From contig NZ_FRCD01000005.1 in the NCBI RefSeq assembly GCF_900142785.1, forward strand, positions 124,001-188,000: a DNA stretch of 64,000 bases, written 5' to 3'. Numbering within the stretch: the first letter of the stretch is position 1; each line of letters opens with the position of its first letter. Position numbers and translations under genes: made by a program. The DNA is from Chryseobacterium carnipullorum (GTDB lineage Bacteria; Bacteroidota; Bacteroidia; Flavobacteriales; Weeksellaceae). The notes under the pieces are model-generated. The model worked only from the letters and a program-made list of their open reading frames with translations, was not told the DNA's origin and searched no databases. Below are positions 1-5,177 of this stretch, piece after piece.

Positions 1-45
1 ATTAGTAATGAGCAATTTTCTAACTTCTAACCTCTAATTTCTATT

Positions 46-294
46 TGAAGAAAAATAAAGTCTGTCTTAATTTTTTGTTTGATATAAGAACTTCTTCGCC
101 CGACAAACTTTTACTTTTTCTTCTGAACTAACTAAATTTTATAATGATAAGTGATATGTAATCTTATAATTCCCTCTTACTTCTAATTTCTAATCTCTAA
201 TCCCTTTGTGAAGAAAAACAAAGCCTGTCTTAATTTTTAGTTTGATATAAGAACTTCTTCGCTCGACAAACTTTTACTTTTTCTCCGGAACTAA
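46..294. repeat. Two copies of an ~85-bp direct repeat
   Basis: Positions 46-130 and 207-294 are near-identical (few substitutions over about 80 bases) and are each preceded by a run of 'ttctaa'-type words. On the minus strand each copy can form a 6-bp outer stem (AGTTTG/CAAACT) enclosing a short palindrome around AAGAAGTTCTT. No open frame survives in both copies. They lie beyond the 3' side of the minus-strand tRNA-like array. Function unknown; they may be relics of a structured RNA or ordinary intergenic repeats. Confidence 0.7.
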
Positions 295-312
295 TCTCAT
301 TTTAGTTATTTG

Positions 313-338
313 AGATGGTTATGGGATTGTTCATAACC
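313..338. terminator. Hairpin near the distal end of the tRNA-like array
   Basis: ATGGTTATG and CATAACCAT form a 9-bp stem around an 8-nt loop, followed on the plus strand by a T-rich stretch. The array is transcribed on the minus strand and reaches this hairpin last. The U-rich side favours the plus strand, so terminator function for the array is uncertain. Confidence 0.35.
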
Positions 339-371
339 ATTTTATTTTTGTTATTGAATTCACGAATATTT

Positions 372-446
372 CACATTTTAAACCCACTCAGCTTACGCAA
401 CGGTTTTGCAGACCGCCCCGACTCTTCCCCTTCGGCGAACCATCAG
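372..446 (-). pseudogene. Degenerate tRNA-Cys(GCA)-like sequence
   Basis: On the minus strand a good anticodon arm is visible: 5-bp stem, loop CTGCAAA, anticodon GCA. It is preceded by a possible D-arm (CCGA/TCGG around a G-rich loop) and followed by a 5-bp T-stem (TAAGC/GTTTA) whose loop TGAGTGG lacks the TTCRA consensus. The acceptor ends do not pair. It sits downstream of the better tRNA-like genes. I read it as a decayed array member; a chance match is possible. Confidence 0.35.
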
Positions 447-520
447 ATAGGATTATAAATGATAATTGATGATTAATAGTGAATTTACACCCCTATTAAC
501 TTCTAAAATCTAGCTTCTAA

Positions 521-609
521 TAAAAAAAGAAAAAGGCTGTCGGTATTTTCCATATTTGGCGTAAAGATCTTCTGCTCTTGACCCACCTTATTTCTTCTCT
601 TTTGAAACA
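521..609. repeat. Diverged third copy of the 46-294 repeat
   Basis: It aligns with the two upstream copies through 'ctgtc', the central 'aga-ctTCTtC' palindrome and the T/C-rich tail, and is again preceded by 'ttctaa' words. It lies directly downstream (minus strand) of the tRNA-Asn-like gene. Similarity is clear to the eye but imperfect. Confidence 0.45.
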
Positions 610-628
610 ATTAACATTTAGTTTTTTG

Positions 629-700
629 CGATTCCCGAAAGATTCGAACTTTCAACTTCCAGTTTAACAGACCGGCGCTCTACCATTGAGCTACGAAATC
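629..700 (-). tRNA. Divergent tRNA-Asn(GTT)-like gene
   Basis: Minus-strand cloverleaf: acceptor GATTTCG/GGGAATC (six pairs including one G-U; G7-G66 mismatch), D-arm GCTC-AATGGTA-GAGC, anticodon loop CTGTTAA (GTT, U33 present), T-arm GAAAG-TTCGAAT-CTTTC. Discriminator is G73, as usual for tRNA-Asn. CCA is not encoded, which is also true of the ordinary tRNA at 28184-28257. Last well-formed member of the array in the direction of transcription. The acceptor mismatch marks it as divergent from housekeeping tRNAs. Confidence 0.75.
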
Positions 701-710
701 ATTTTTTTTT

Positions 711-977
711 GTGAATGGTCAATGGTCAATCCGTTTTACTGTCAATTTTTAAAAATTCACTTGCGAAGCAAAATTCACTATTTACCATTCACTTTTGCAT
801 CTTTTGTAATTCCGGAAGGACTCGAACCTTCAACCTTCGGCGTATCAGACCGACACTCTAACCACTTGAGCTACGAAATTGTTTTTTGTTTGTGAATGGT
901 CAATTGTCAATTCGTTGTACTTTCAATTTTTAAAAATTCACTTGCGAAGCAAAATTCACTATTCACCATTCACTTTT
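711..977. repeat. Repeated AT-rich spacers between tRNA-like genes
   Basis: The spacers at 711-796 and 892-977 are close copies ('gtgaatggtcaat...ttcacttgcgaagcaaaattcact...accattcac'). A third, shorter version lies at 1379-1477. They separate the Asn/Ile, Ile/Pro and Lys/His tRNA-like genes, suggesting the array grew by duplication of tRNA-plus-spacer units or by recombination at the spacers. No coding signal. Confidence 0.7.
807..880 (-). tRNA. Divergent tRNA-Ile(GAT)-like gene
   Basis: Minus-strand cloverleaf: acceptor AATTTCG/CGGAATT pairs fully (one G-U), D-arm with loop AAGTGGTTA, anticodon stem TCGGT/GCCGA with loop CTGATAC (GAT), T-arm GAAGG-TTCGAGT-CCTTC, discriminator A73, no encoded CCA. 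It begins with A1-U72 rather than the common G1-C72. One of the best folds in the array, so possibly functional. Confidence 0.8.
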
Positions 978-994
978 ACACCAAGCAAAACTTG

Positions 995-1066
995 TCTGGA
1001 AAGCAAGATTCGAACTTGCAACCTCCCGCGTCCAAGACGGGTAAACAACCACCGTTATCTTTCCAG
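995..1066 (-). tRNA. Divergent tRNA-Pro(TGG)-like gene
   Basis: Minus-strand cloverleaf: acceptor CTGGAAA/TTTCCAG (7 bp), a short 3-bp D-stem AAC/GTT around GGTGGTT, anticodon stem CCCGT/GCGGG with loop CTTGGAC (TGG), T-arm GCAAG-TTCGAAT-CTTGC, discriminator A73. The 3-bp D-stem is unusual but the other helices are intact. The mini Asp-like RNA lies six bases upstream on the same strand. Confidence 0.75.
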
Positions 1067-1072
1067 TTTTTC

Positions 1073-1132
1073 AGGTTCGGTTTCCAATTTTTTTGCCGGG
1101 AGACAGCCGGAGCTAAAATTTTCCGTGAACCT
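1073..1132 (-). ncRNA. Minimal 60-nt tRNA-Asp-like RNA
   Basis: Between the Pro- and Asp-like genes a 60-nt minus-strand segment has complementary ends (AGGTTC/GAACCT) and a central stem CCGG/CCGG around loop CTGTCTC. That loop is identical to the anticodon loop of the neighbouring tRNA-Asp-like gene. Recognisable D- and T-arms are missing. It could be a decayed Asp copy, or a functional minimal tRNA mimic or decoy; a chance fold is less likely given the identical loop. Confidence 0.4.
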
Positions 1133-1134
1133 TG

Positions 1135-1206
1135 CGGTCTATGCGGGAATCGAACCCGCAGTGCCCAAGAGACAGTCGGGCAGGTTAGCCTTTACCTCAA
1201 TAGACC
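1135..1206 (-). tRNA. Divergent tRNA-Asp(GTC)-like gene
   Basis: Minus-strand cloverleaf: acceptor GGTCTAT/ATAGACC (7 bp), D-stem AGGT/ACCT around AAAGGCTA, anticodon stem CCCGA/TTGGG with loop CTGTCTC (GTC), T-arm GCGGG-TTCGATT-CCCGC, discriminator G73 as expected for tRNA-Asp. The D-arm is atypical, with TG at positions 8-9 rather than TA, but all four helices form. Confidence 0.75.
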
Positions 1207-1213
1207 TTTTTTG

Positions 1214-1287
1214 TAATTCTGAGAGGGATCGAACCTCTAACCTTCAGTTTAGAAAACCAACGCTCTATCCAATTGAGCTACAGAATT
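1214..1287 (-). tRNA. Divergent tRNA-Arg(TCT)-like gene
   Basis: Minus-strand cloverleaf: acceptor AATTCTG/CAGAATT (7 bp), canonical D-arm GCTC-AATTGGATA-GAGC, anticodon stem TTGGT/ACTGA (weak, G-U pairs) with loop TTTCTAA (TCT), T-arm AGAGG-TTCGATC-CCTCT, discriminator A73. Only six bases separate it from the Lys-like gene upstream and seven from the Asp-like gene downstream, so these form a tight polycistronic block. Confidence 0.8.
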
Positions 1288-1293
1288 GTTTTG

Positions 1294-1367
1294 TAATCCC
1301 AGAAGGAATTGAACCTTCAACCCCCGGTTTAAAAGACCGGTGCTTTGACCAATTGAGCTATGAGATT
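1294..1367 (-). tRNA. Divergent tRNA-Lys(TTT)-like gene
   Basis: Minus-strand cloverleaf: acceptor AATCTCA/TGGGATT (with G-U and one weak pair), D-arm GCTC-AATTGGTCA-AAGC, anticodon stem CCGGT/ACCGG with loop CTTTTAA (TTT), T-arm GAAGG-TTCAATT-CCTTC, discriminator A73. Lys(UUU) is a classical target of anticodon nucleases such as PrrC; relevance here is inference only. Confidence 0.8.
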
Positions 1368-1479
1368 GTTTTTCTATGTGAATGGTTAATTGTCAATTTG
1401 CTTTGCTTGCCAATTTTAAATTCATTATTCACTATTGACCATTCATTCTTACCAAAATTCATTATTCCTATTCACTTTG

Positions 1480-1551
1480 GGTATCTTCGGGGATCGAACC
1501 CTGTTCTCCGGTTCCACAGACCGACGCTTTACCATATAAGCTAAAGAAACC
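1480..1551 (-). tRNA. Divergent tRNA-His(GTG)-like gene, first of the array
   Basis: Minus-strand cloverleaf. The acceptor GTTTCTT/AAGATAC has a U-U mismatch, and the flanking bases supply G-1 opposite C73, the identity pair of bacterial tRNA-His. Anticodon stem TCGGT/ACCGG has loop CTGTGGA (GTG). The T-loop appears to be only 6 nt (CAGGG-TTCGAT-CCCCG). Its 5' end lies just after the U-tract of a strong terminator (1554-1581). Retention of G-1:C73 argues for selection as a tRNA. Confidence 0.75.
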
Positions 1552-1553
1552 AT

Positions 1554-1581
1554 AAAAAAAGCACCTCTTTTCGGGAGGTGC
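1554..1581 (-). terminator. Intrinsic terminator abutting the tRNA-like array
   Basis: The minus strand reads GCACCTC, 7-nt loop, GAGGTGC and then seven Ts, ending two bases before the tRNA-His-like gene. It would stop transcripts from the small ORF at 1615-1731. Transcription of the array must therefore read through, be processed from escaping transcripts, or start inside the terminator region. Confidence 0.85.
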
Positions 1582-1614
1582 TGTATATATTTTGACGTGT
1601 CAGATCACTGAGAC

Positions 1615-1731
1615 CTACGTATATAAGCACCTTTTATGTATAAATTCACTATCCAGAATACATGGATATCCTTTCGGCTCCTGTCCGTGTAGTCTTGAAT
1701 ACTGATTAGATATGTTATGTAATTGTTTCAT
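1615..1731 (-). CDS. Possible 38-residue leader peptide before the tRNA array
   Basis: ATG at 1731 is preceded by AGGA; stop at 1615, 34 nt before the terminator stem. A near-consensus -7 box (TTACTTTG, 1795-1802) lies upstream. The peptide has no signal sequence or known motif. It contains 3 His, 3 Lys, 3 Ile, 2 Arg, 2 Asn, 2 Pro, 2 Cys and 1 Asp, i.e. 18 of 38 residues that match amino acids of the array, and ends with Ile-His-Lys-Arg-Cys. This could be a translated attenuation leader, a small protein, or chance within a small RNA of roughly 230 nt. Confidence 0.3.
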   Translation of the reverse strand: MKQLHNISNQYSRLHGQEPKGYPCILDSEFIHKRCLYT

Positions 1732-1794
1732 TATATTCCTGTTATTTAAAAAGTTTTTGAATCCTGAAAACCTGTTGCTTTCAATTTTCGGTTG

Positions 1795-1802
1795 CAAAGT
1801 AA
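1795..1802 (-). promoter_or_regulatory. Near-consensus -7 box for the leader transcript
   Basis: Minus strand TTACTTTG matches the Bacteroidetes TAnnTTTG box at 7 of 8 positions. Transcription would start near 1788, giving a transcript that runs through the small ORF to the terminator. No clear -33 element. Confidence 0.35.
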
Positions 1803-2045
1803 GTATGAAATTTTTTAATCTGCAAATTTATTTTTCAATTAAATATTTGACAATCAATAAGTTAAAATGTATTTTTAGCATAAAGAATAACCGTCCGCAA
1901 TATCCTGCGGATCTCTTAAATACCTAAATGACTGTCTCTCATCGGGTTACTTATCACTCTTATTTATCGTATTAAATTGACATTGTTAATTAAAAATTTT
2001 TTGTTTGTATGGTTATTTTTTTTCATTCTAAATAATTTATGGCCT
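1803..2045. other. AT-rich gap
   Basis: About 240 bases of very AT-rich sequence between the array leader and the next small transcription unit. I see no supported ORF, RNA fold or repeat here. Confidence 0.6.
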
Positions 2046-2082
2046 AAAACACAAGAAACGCCTCGAGTTATCGAGGCGTTTC
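2046..2082 (-). terminator. Terminator of the small ORF at 2112-2240
   Basis: A perfect 11-bp stem (GAAACGCCTCG/CGAGGCGTTTC, 2055-2082) is followed on the minus strand by TTGTGTTTT. It lies 30 bases after the stop codon of the 42-residue ORF. Confidence 0.8.
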
Positions 2083-2111
2083 TGCGGTATTTTGTTTAAA
2101 TTCTTACGGGT

Positions 2112-2240
2112 TTATTGTAAATAATTTTCAAAGCAAGCACATTTCGCCTCATTCCATATCATCCATTCGTATCCGAATAATCCTTTTATTGAAGGGCTAT
2201 CGCATAGATTTACATTGATATGTGCTCTTTGTAGTGTCAT
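2112..2240 (-). CDS. Small orphan protein or small RNA unit (42 residues)
   Basis: A discrete transcription unit: promoter box TATCTTTG at 2253-2260 with TTG about 18 bp upstream, ATG at 2240 only a few bases past the predicted start site, stop at 2112, then a strong terminator. The peptide has three Cys and is rich in aromatic residues (FGYEWMIW near residues 22-30); no signal peptide, no family recognised. It lies between the bpX-type operon and the tRNA array, on the same strand. It could instead be a non-coding RNA with a chance frame. Confidence 0.45.
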   Translation of the reverse strand: MTLQRAHINVNLCDSPSIKGLFGYEWMIWNEAKCACFENYLQ

Positions 2241-2252
2241 AATTTTCTGGCG

Positions 2253-2260
2253 CAAAGATA
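2253..2260 (-). promoter_or_regulatory. Consensus -7 box of the 42-residue ORF
   Basis: Minus strand TATCTTTG fits TAnnTTTG exactly, with TTG at -33 spacing. It gives a nearly leaderless mRNA. Confidence 0.7.
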
Positions 2261-2357
2261 GGAAAAATTGTTTTTCAGCAATGAAAATAATACTTTGGTT
2301 CACTAAACAAGGGGATAGTTTGCCTGTGAAAATTATTCAATTAAGGGCTTTTGAGAC

Positions 2358-2382
2358 GGTGGCTTCGAGTACCTCAGCCACC
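2358..2382. repeat. Palindromic element between operon end and small ORF
   Basis: GGTGGCT and AGCCACC form a 7-bp stem, with an inner GAG/CTC pairing. No U-tract on either strand. It may be a dispersed intergenic palindrome of the genus or a weak terminator for the 10.7-2.46-kb operon. Confidence 0.5.
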
Positions 2383-2458
2383 TTGTATTTGCCGGTATAA
2401 GAAATTTCTTCTATTTTTTTAATGCTTGAATCCTTAAATTTTTAAATCTTTAAATTTA

Positions 2459-3478
2459 TTAATTTCTCAACATCTTATTCCTTCCCGTTTTAAACCTTGA
2501 AATATCTTTCAGGATCACACTGTCATCGGGATTAAAATATTTCAGTTCATTGATGATCTCAGAACGGGTACCTACTTTTTCTGCAATAATTTCATAGGCG
2601 ATACTTCGTGTTACAGGCTGTAGTTTCGGATCCTTTTTAAACTCATGCTTCATTGCTTCCAGGTAGATCGTCTTTTTATAGGAAGGGGTCTTCTGATAAA
2701 GCTTATGGATTTCTTTTTCCAGTTTTATGATATCAAAAACATTGGCGAAATAATTATTCAGACAGTTGAATGAATCTTTATCTTCATTCCATCCCTTGAG
2801 CAGTATTTTCTGAGCTTTCTCCGGCTGTTCCATTTTTTTACTGTAGATCAGAGAAGCTTTTACCATTTGATTGTTGGCAGTATAATCGTCTACCACCATT
2901 TGGTAATAGCTGTGGGCATTATGGATATCGTTAAGTTCCTTATACAAATCCCCTACTTTTTCTTTCTGCTGCATTTCTTTATACAGGTCGATGGCTTTTT
3001 TGTATTGTTTTGCCTTTTCGTAACAGGATGCCGCTTCTGCTTTATTGTTTAGTTTTTTAAGATACACTGCTGCAGCTTCATTGTAGAAACCACCTTCTTC
3101 CAGGGTTTTTGCCCCGCGAAAATTATCCTGAAGCAAATTCATATACACTTTTGCTGCTTTTTTATAATCCTTATCGGCAATGTATTTTTCAGCAAGCTCT
3201 TCATATTTGCTTCGAATTCTGTCAAACAATGAAGCTTCGAGATAGAAATTTCCTCCGCCGGAACCTCGCTTGCCAGAATTTTTCCTGTTCTGTTCCTTAT
3301 CTTTTAAAGCAGTAATGATGATCATGATAATAAAGGCTACCACAAGGAAAATCGCCAGCGTTCCTACAACACTCCAAAAGCTTTCGTGAAATAGCTGTGC
3401 TCCAATTCCTATGATCTTAAACACGGCCAGGATCATAAATGCAATCAGGAATTTGTCTATAAATTTCTGTTTATTCAT
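2459..3478 (-). CDS. Membrane-anchored TPR-like protein, last gene of the MoxR operon
   Basis: 339 residues. The N-terminus has two hydrophobic segments (about 10-27 and 34-58), followed by a basic stretch and a helical region (about 80-230) of TPR-like repeats of 20-34 residues, e.g. 'AAAVYLKKLNNKAEAASCYEKA'-type units shortened here to the A-A-Y pattern. The repeats should be a protein-binding platform facing the cytoplasm. The gene overlaps the preceding one by 8 bp, so it belongs to the same operon. By position it probably tethers or organises the MoxR/vWA complex; this is inference. No catalytic motif is seen. Confidence 0.85.
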   Translation of the reverse strand: MNKQKFIDKFLIAFMILAVFKIIGIGAQLFHESFWSVVGTLAIFLVVAFIIMIIITALKDKEQNRKNSGKRGSGGGNFYLEASLFDRIRSKYEELAEKYIADKDYKKAAKVYMNLLQDNFRGAKTLEEGGFYNEAAAVYLKKLNNKAEAASCYEKAKQYKKAIDLYKEMQQKEKVGDLYKELNDIHNAHSYYQMVVDDYTANNQMVKASLIYSKKMEQPEKAQKILLKGWNEDKDSFNCLNNYFANVFDIIKLEKEIHKLYQKTPSYKKTIYLEAMKHEFKKDPKLQPVTRSIAYEIIAEKVGTRSEIINELKYFNPDDSVILKDISRFKTGRNKMLRN

Positions 3479-5177
3479 CGTCGTCAGGGTTTAAAATAGT
3501 TTTGTCCTCGCTGAACAGGCGGTAAAGGAGAAGAATCACACAAATTACCAGAAGCCATACAAACCAGTTGTATCCAAACATTTTTATCAATGGATAAAAC
3601 AAATATACCAGCATAGCAACAAGGAATACCGACAAAATGATCTTCACCCACAACGGGACACTGTCTCCACCAAGGTTTAATGATTTCCTTTTGAAGATGA
3701 AAGAGTAAATTCCTACAGCTCCAAACATAAAAATTACAAGATAGAGGATATCTGAAACCTCTGTTTTTTCAGGAGAATTGCTATCGCCGGACTCGAGCTT
3801 TCCTATTTTTGAATCTTTAACGGGAGTTGGAGGAGCTTGCATCATGTCAAGCGTTCCATAGAGTCGTCCCAGCGAATCTGCCATGAGTACCTGTTTTTTC
3901 TTTAAAACAAATTTCACCACTTCATCATTGACAGGTTTTCCCTTGCTGTATTGTTTCAGGGAATCTGAAATGCGACGTTTCATGGTTGCTTCTTGCTGCA
4001 CCAGATGTTTCGTTATTTTTTTTGAGTAAACAATTTTCAGGGAATCTCTGCTGTTCTGTTCTCTGGCATTGAGTTTTTCGATATCATTTCCAACTTCTCC
4101 AAGGTTTCTTCCTCCTGATTTTTTATACTGCTCTCTTTCGTTTTTATCTTTTGACATGGCAGCGCCTGCTGCAGAATATTCACTGGAGAGTTTTTTTCTT
4201 GTTTTTCCGTAAATAGAATCAATTTTCATATCAATATCCGTCACTCCGGATTGGTAGGCAATCATATCAGCGCGGGTTTTATCAGCACCGTTCATAATTT
4301 TACCCGATGAAACAAGAAAATCTTCTTTGATTGTTTTGTTTTGATCTGAAGGCATAAAAATCCTGAAAAGTATCGCGATGATGACCACTGCCCAAAATAT
4401 TTTACGGAAACTCCGGGTTCCTGCCGTTTCTTTTTGATCTCCGGAACCTCCGAATAAAGCACTTAGCCAGCGGTCTCCAAAAGTGAATTTTCCAAAGCCG
4501 TCTCCCCGGGAAGTTCCCATAATATCCAGTGGAACTCCCAGCTCTACAGCTCTGTCAGGATATTGTTCTATATATTTTAAGTATTTTTCAATCTCTTTTT
4601 TATTTCTGGCCATTACTTTTTTAAGGTCAAAAGGCAGGTTTTTCATCCATTCTTCTTCATTCTTGGGTTGTTGAAGGGCCGCCAGAATTTTTTCATCATC
4701 CATCTCCACCGTAAAGCTTTCGATATGCTGAGGTGTTTTCACTCCATTGGAAGGTTTTCTTACTTTACCTTTTCCTATTCCAGGTTCCTGCAGCAAGGAA
4801 ATCCAGTTTATTTCTTCCGAGAGTTTAACCAATCCAAATTCAGGGTGCATGATCATCAATTTTGCTCCTGCAGATTTCCAGTCTTCCGGATTGACTTTAG
4901 GATAAAATACAGTATTTTCAGGGATAAAAAGCTGATCGTCTACACACTGGAAATAGGCATTTTTTCCAATTTCCTGAGGAGCTTCATGATAAAAAACAAT
5001 CAAACATCCGTAGAGAACATTGGGCTGATCTGACGGGATAGCATAGGATTTTACTGTATTGAGATCTACTCCCAAAACTTCCAGCTCATGAAGCCATACT
5101 CCAGGGGAAGAATCTTTGATCAAAAGACCCTTTTTGGGATAGCTATTTTTCGGAAAAGGTTTTATTCTAAGCTCCAT
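3471..5177 (-). CDS. bpX6-like membrane protein of the MoxR-vWA system
   Basis: About 568 residues from the ATG at 5177; a further ATG at 5195 would add six. The soluble N-terminal half (about 1-235) begins MELRIKPFPKN and has a beta-rich region with 'HPEFGLVKLSEEINW'. One membrane segment lies near residue 265 and three more hydrophobic segments lie in the last 120 residues, with a charged coiled linker between. The layout and neighbours match the bpX6-type partner described for MoxR-vWA-beta-propeller ternary systems; I assign this from memory of domain architecture, not from a search. It overlaps the upstream vWA gene by about 10 bp and the TPR gene by 8 bp. Likely the membrane component of the system. 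Confidence 0.65.
   Translation of the reverse strand: MELRIKPFPKNSYPKKGLLIKDSSPGVWLHELEVLGVDLNTVKSYAIPSDQPNVLYGCLIVFYHEAPQEIGKNAYFQCVDDQLFIPENTVFYPKVNPEDWKSAGAKLMIMHPEFGLVKLSEEINWISLLQEPGIGKGKVRKPSNGVKTPQHIESFTVEMDDEKILAALQQPKNEEEWMKNLPFDLKKVMARNKKEIEKYLKYIEQYPDRAVELGVPLDIMGTSRGDGFGKFTFGDRWLSALFGGSGDQKETAGTRSFRKIFWAVVIIAILFRIFMPSDQNKTIKEDFLVSSGKIMNGADKTRADMIAYQSGVTDIDMKIDSIYGKTRKKLSSEYSAAGAAMSKDKNEREQYKKSGGRNLGEVGNDIEKLNAREQNSRDSLKIVYSKKITKHLVQQEATMKRRISDSLKQYSKGKPVNDEVVKFVLKKKQVLMADSLGRLYGTLDMMQAPPTPVKDSKIGKLESGDSNSPEKTEVSDILYLVIFMFGAVGIYSFIFKRKSLNLGGDSVPLWVKIILSVFLVAMLVYLFYPLIKMFGYNWFVWLLVICVILLLYRLFSEDKTILNPDDDE

Noticed and set aside
46..977. CRISPR array
   Set aside because: The repeats are long, unequal and irregularly spaced, with tRNA-like sequences between; no short identical repeats with unique spacers and no cas genes.
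686..1544. Overlapping plus-strand ORFs of 69-221 residues
   Set aside because: They run antisense across the tRNA-like genes and repeated spacers; residues such as IEPSTF repeat because the T-arm sequence repeats. No coding signal.
1554..1802. T-box riboswitch before the tRNA array
   Set aside because: No T-box sequence or specifier-loop structure is visible, and the usual T-box targets are synthetase or transporter genes. A translated leader is the only attenuation model I can support, weakly.
2358..2382. Strong terminator of the MoxR operon
   Set aside because: Good stem but no U-tract on either strand; listed only as a palindrome.
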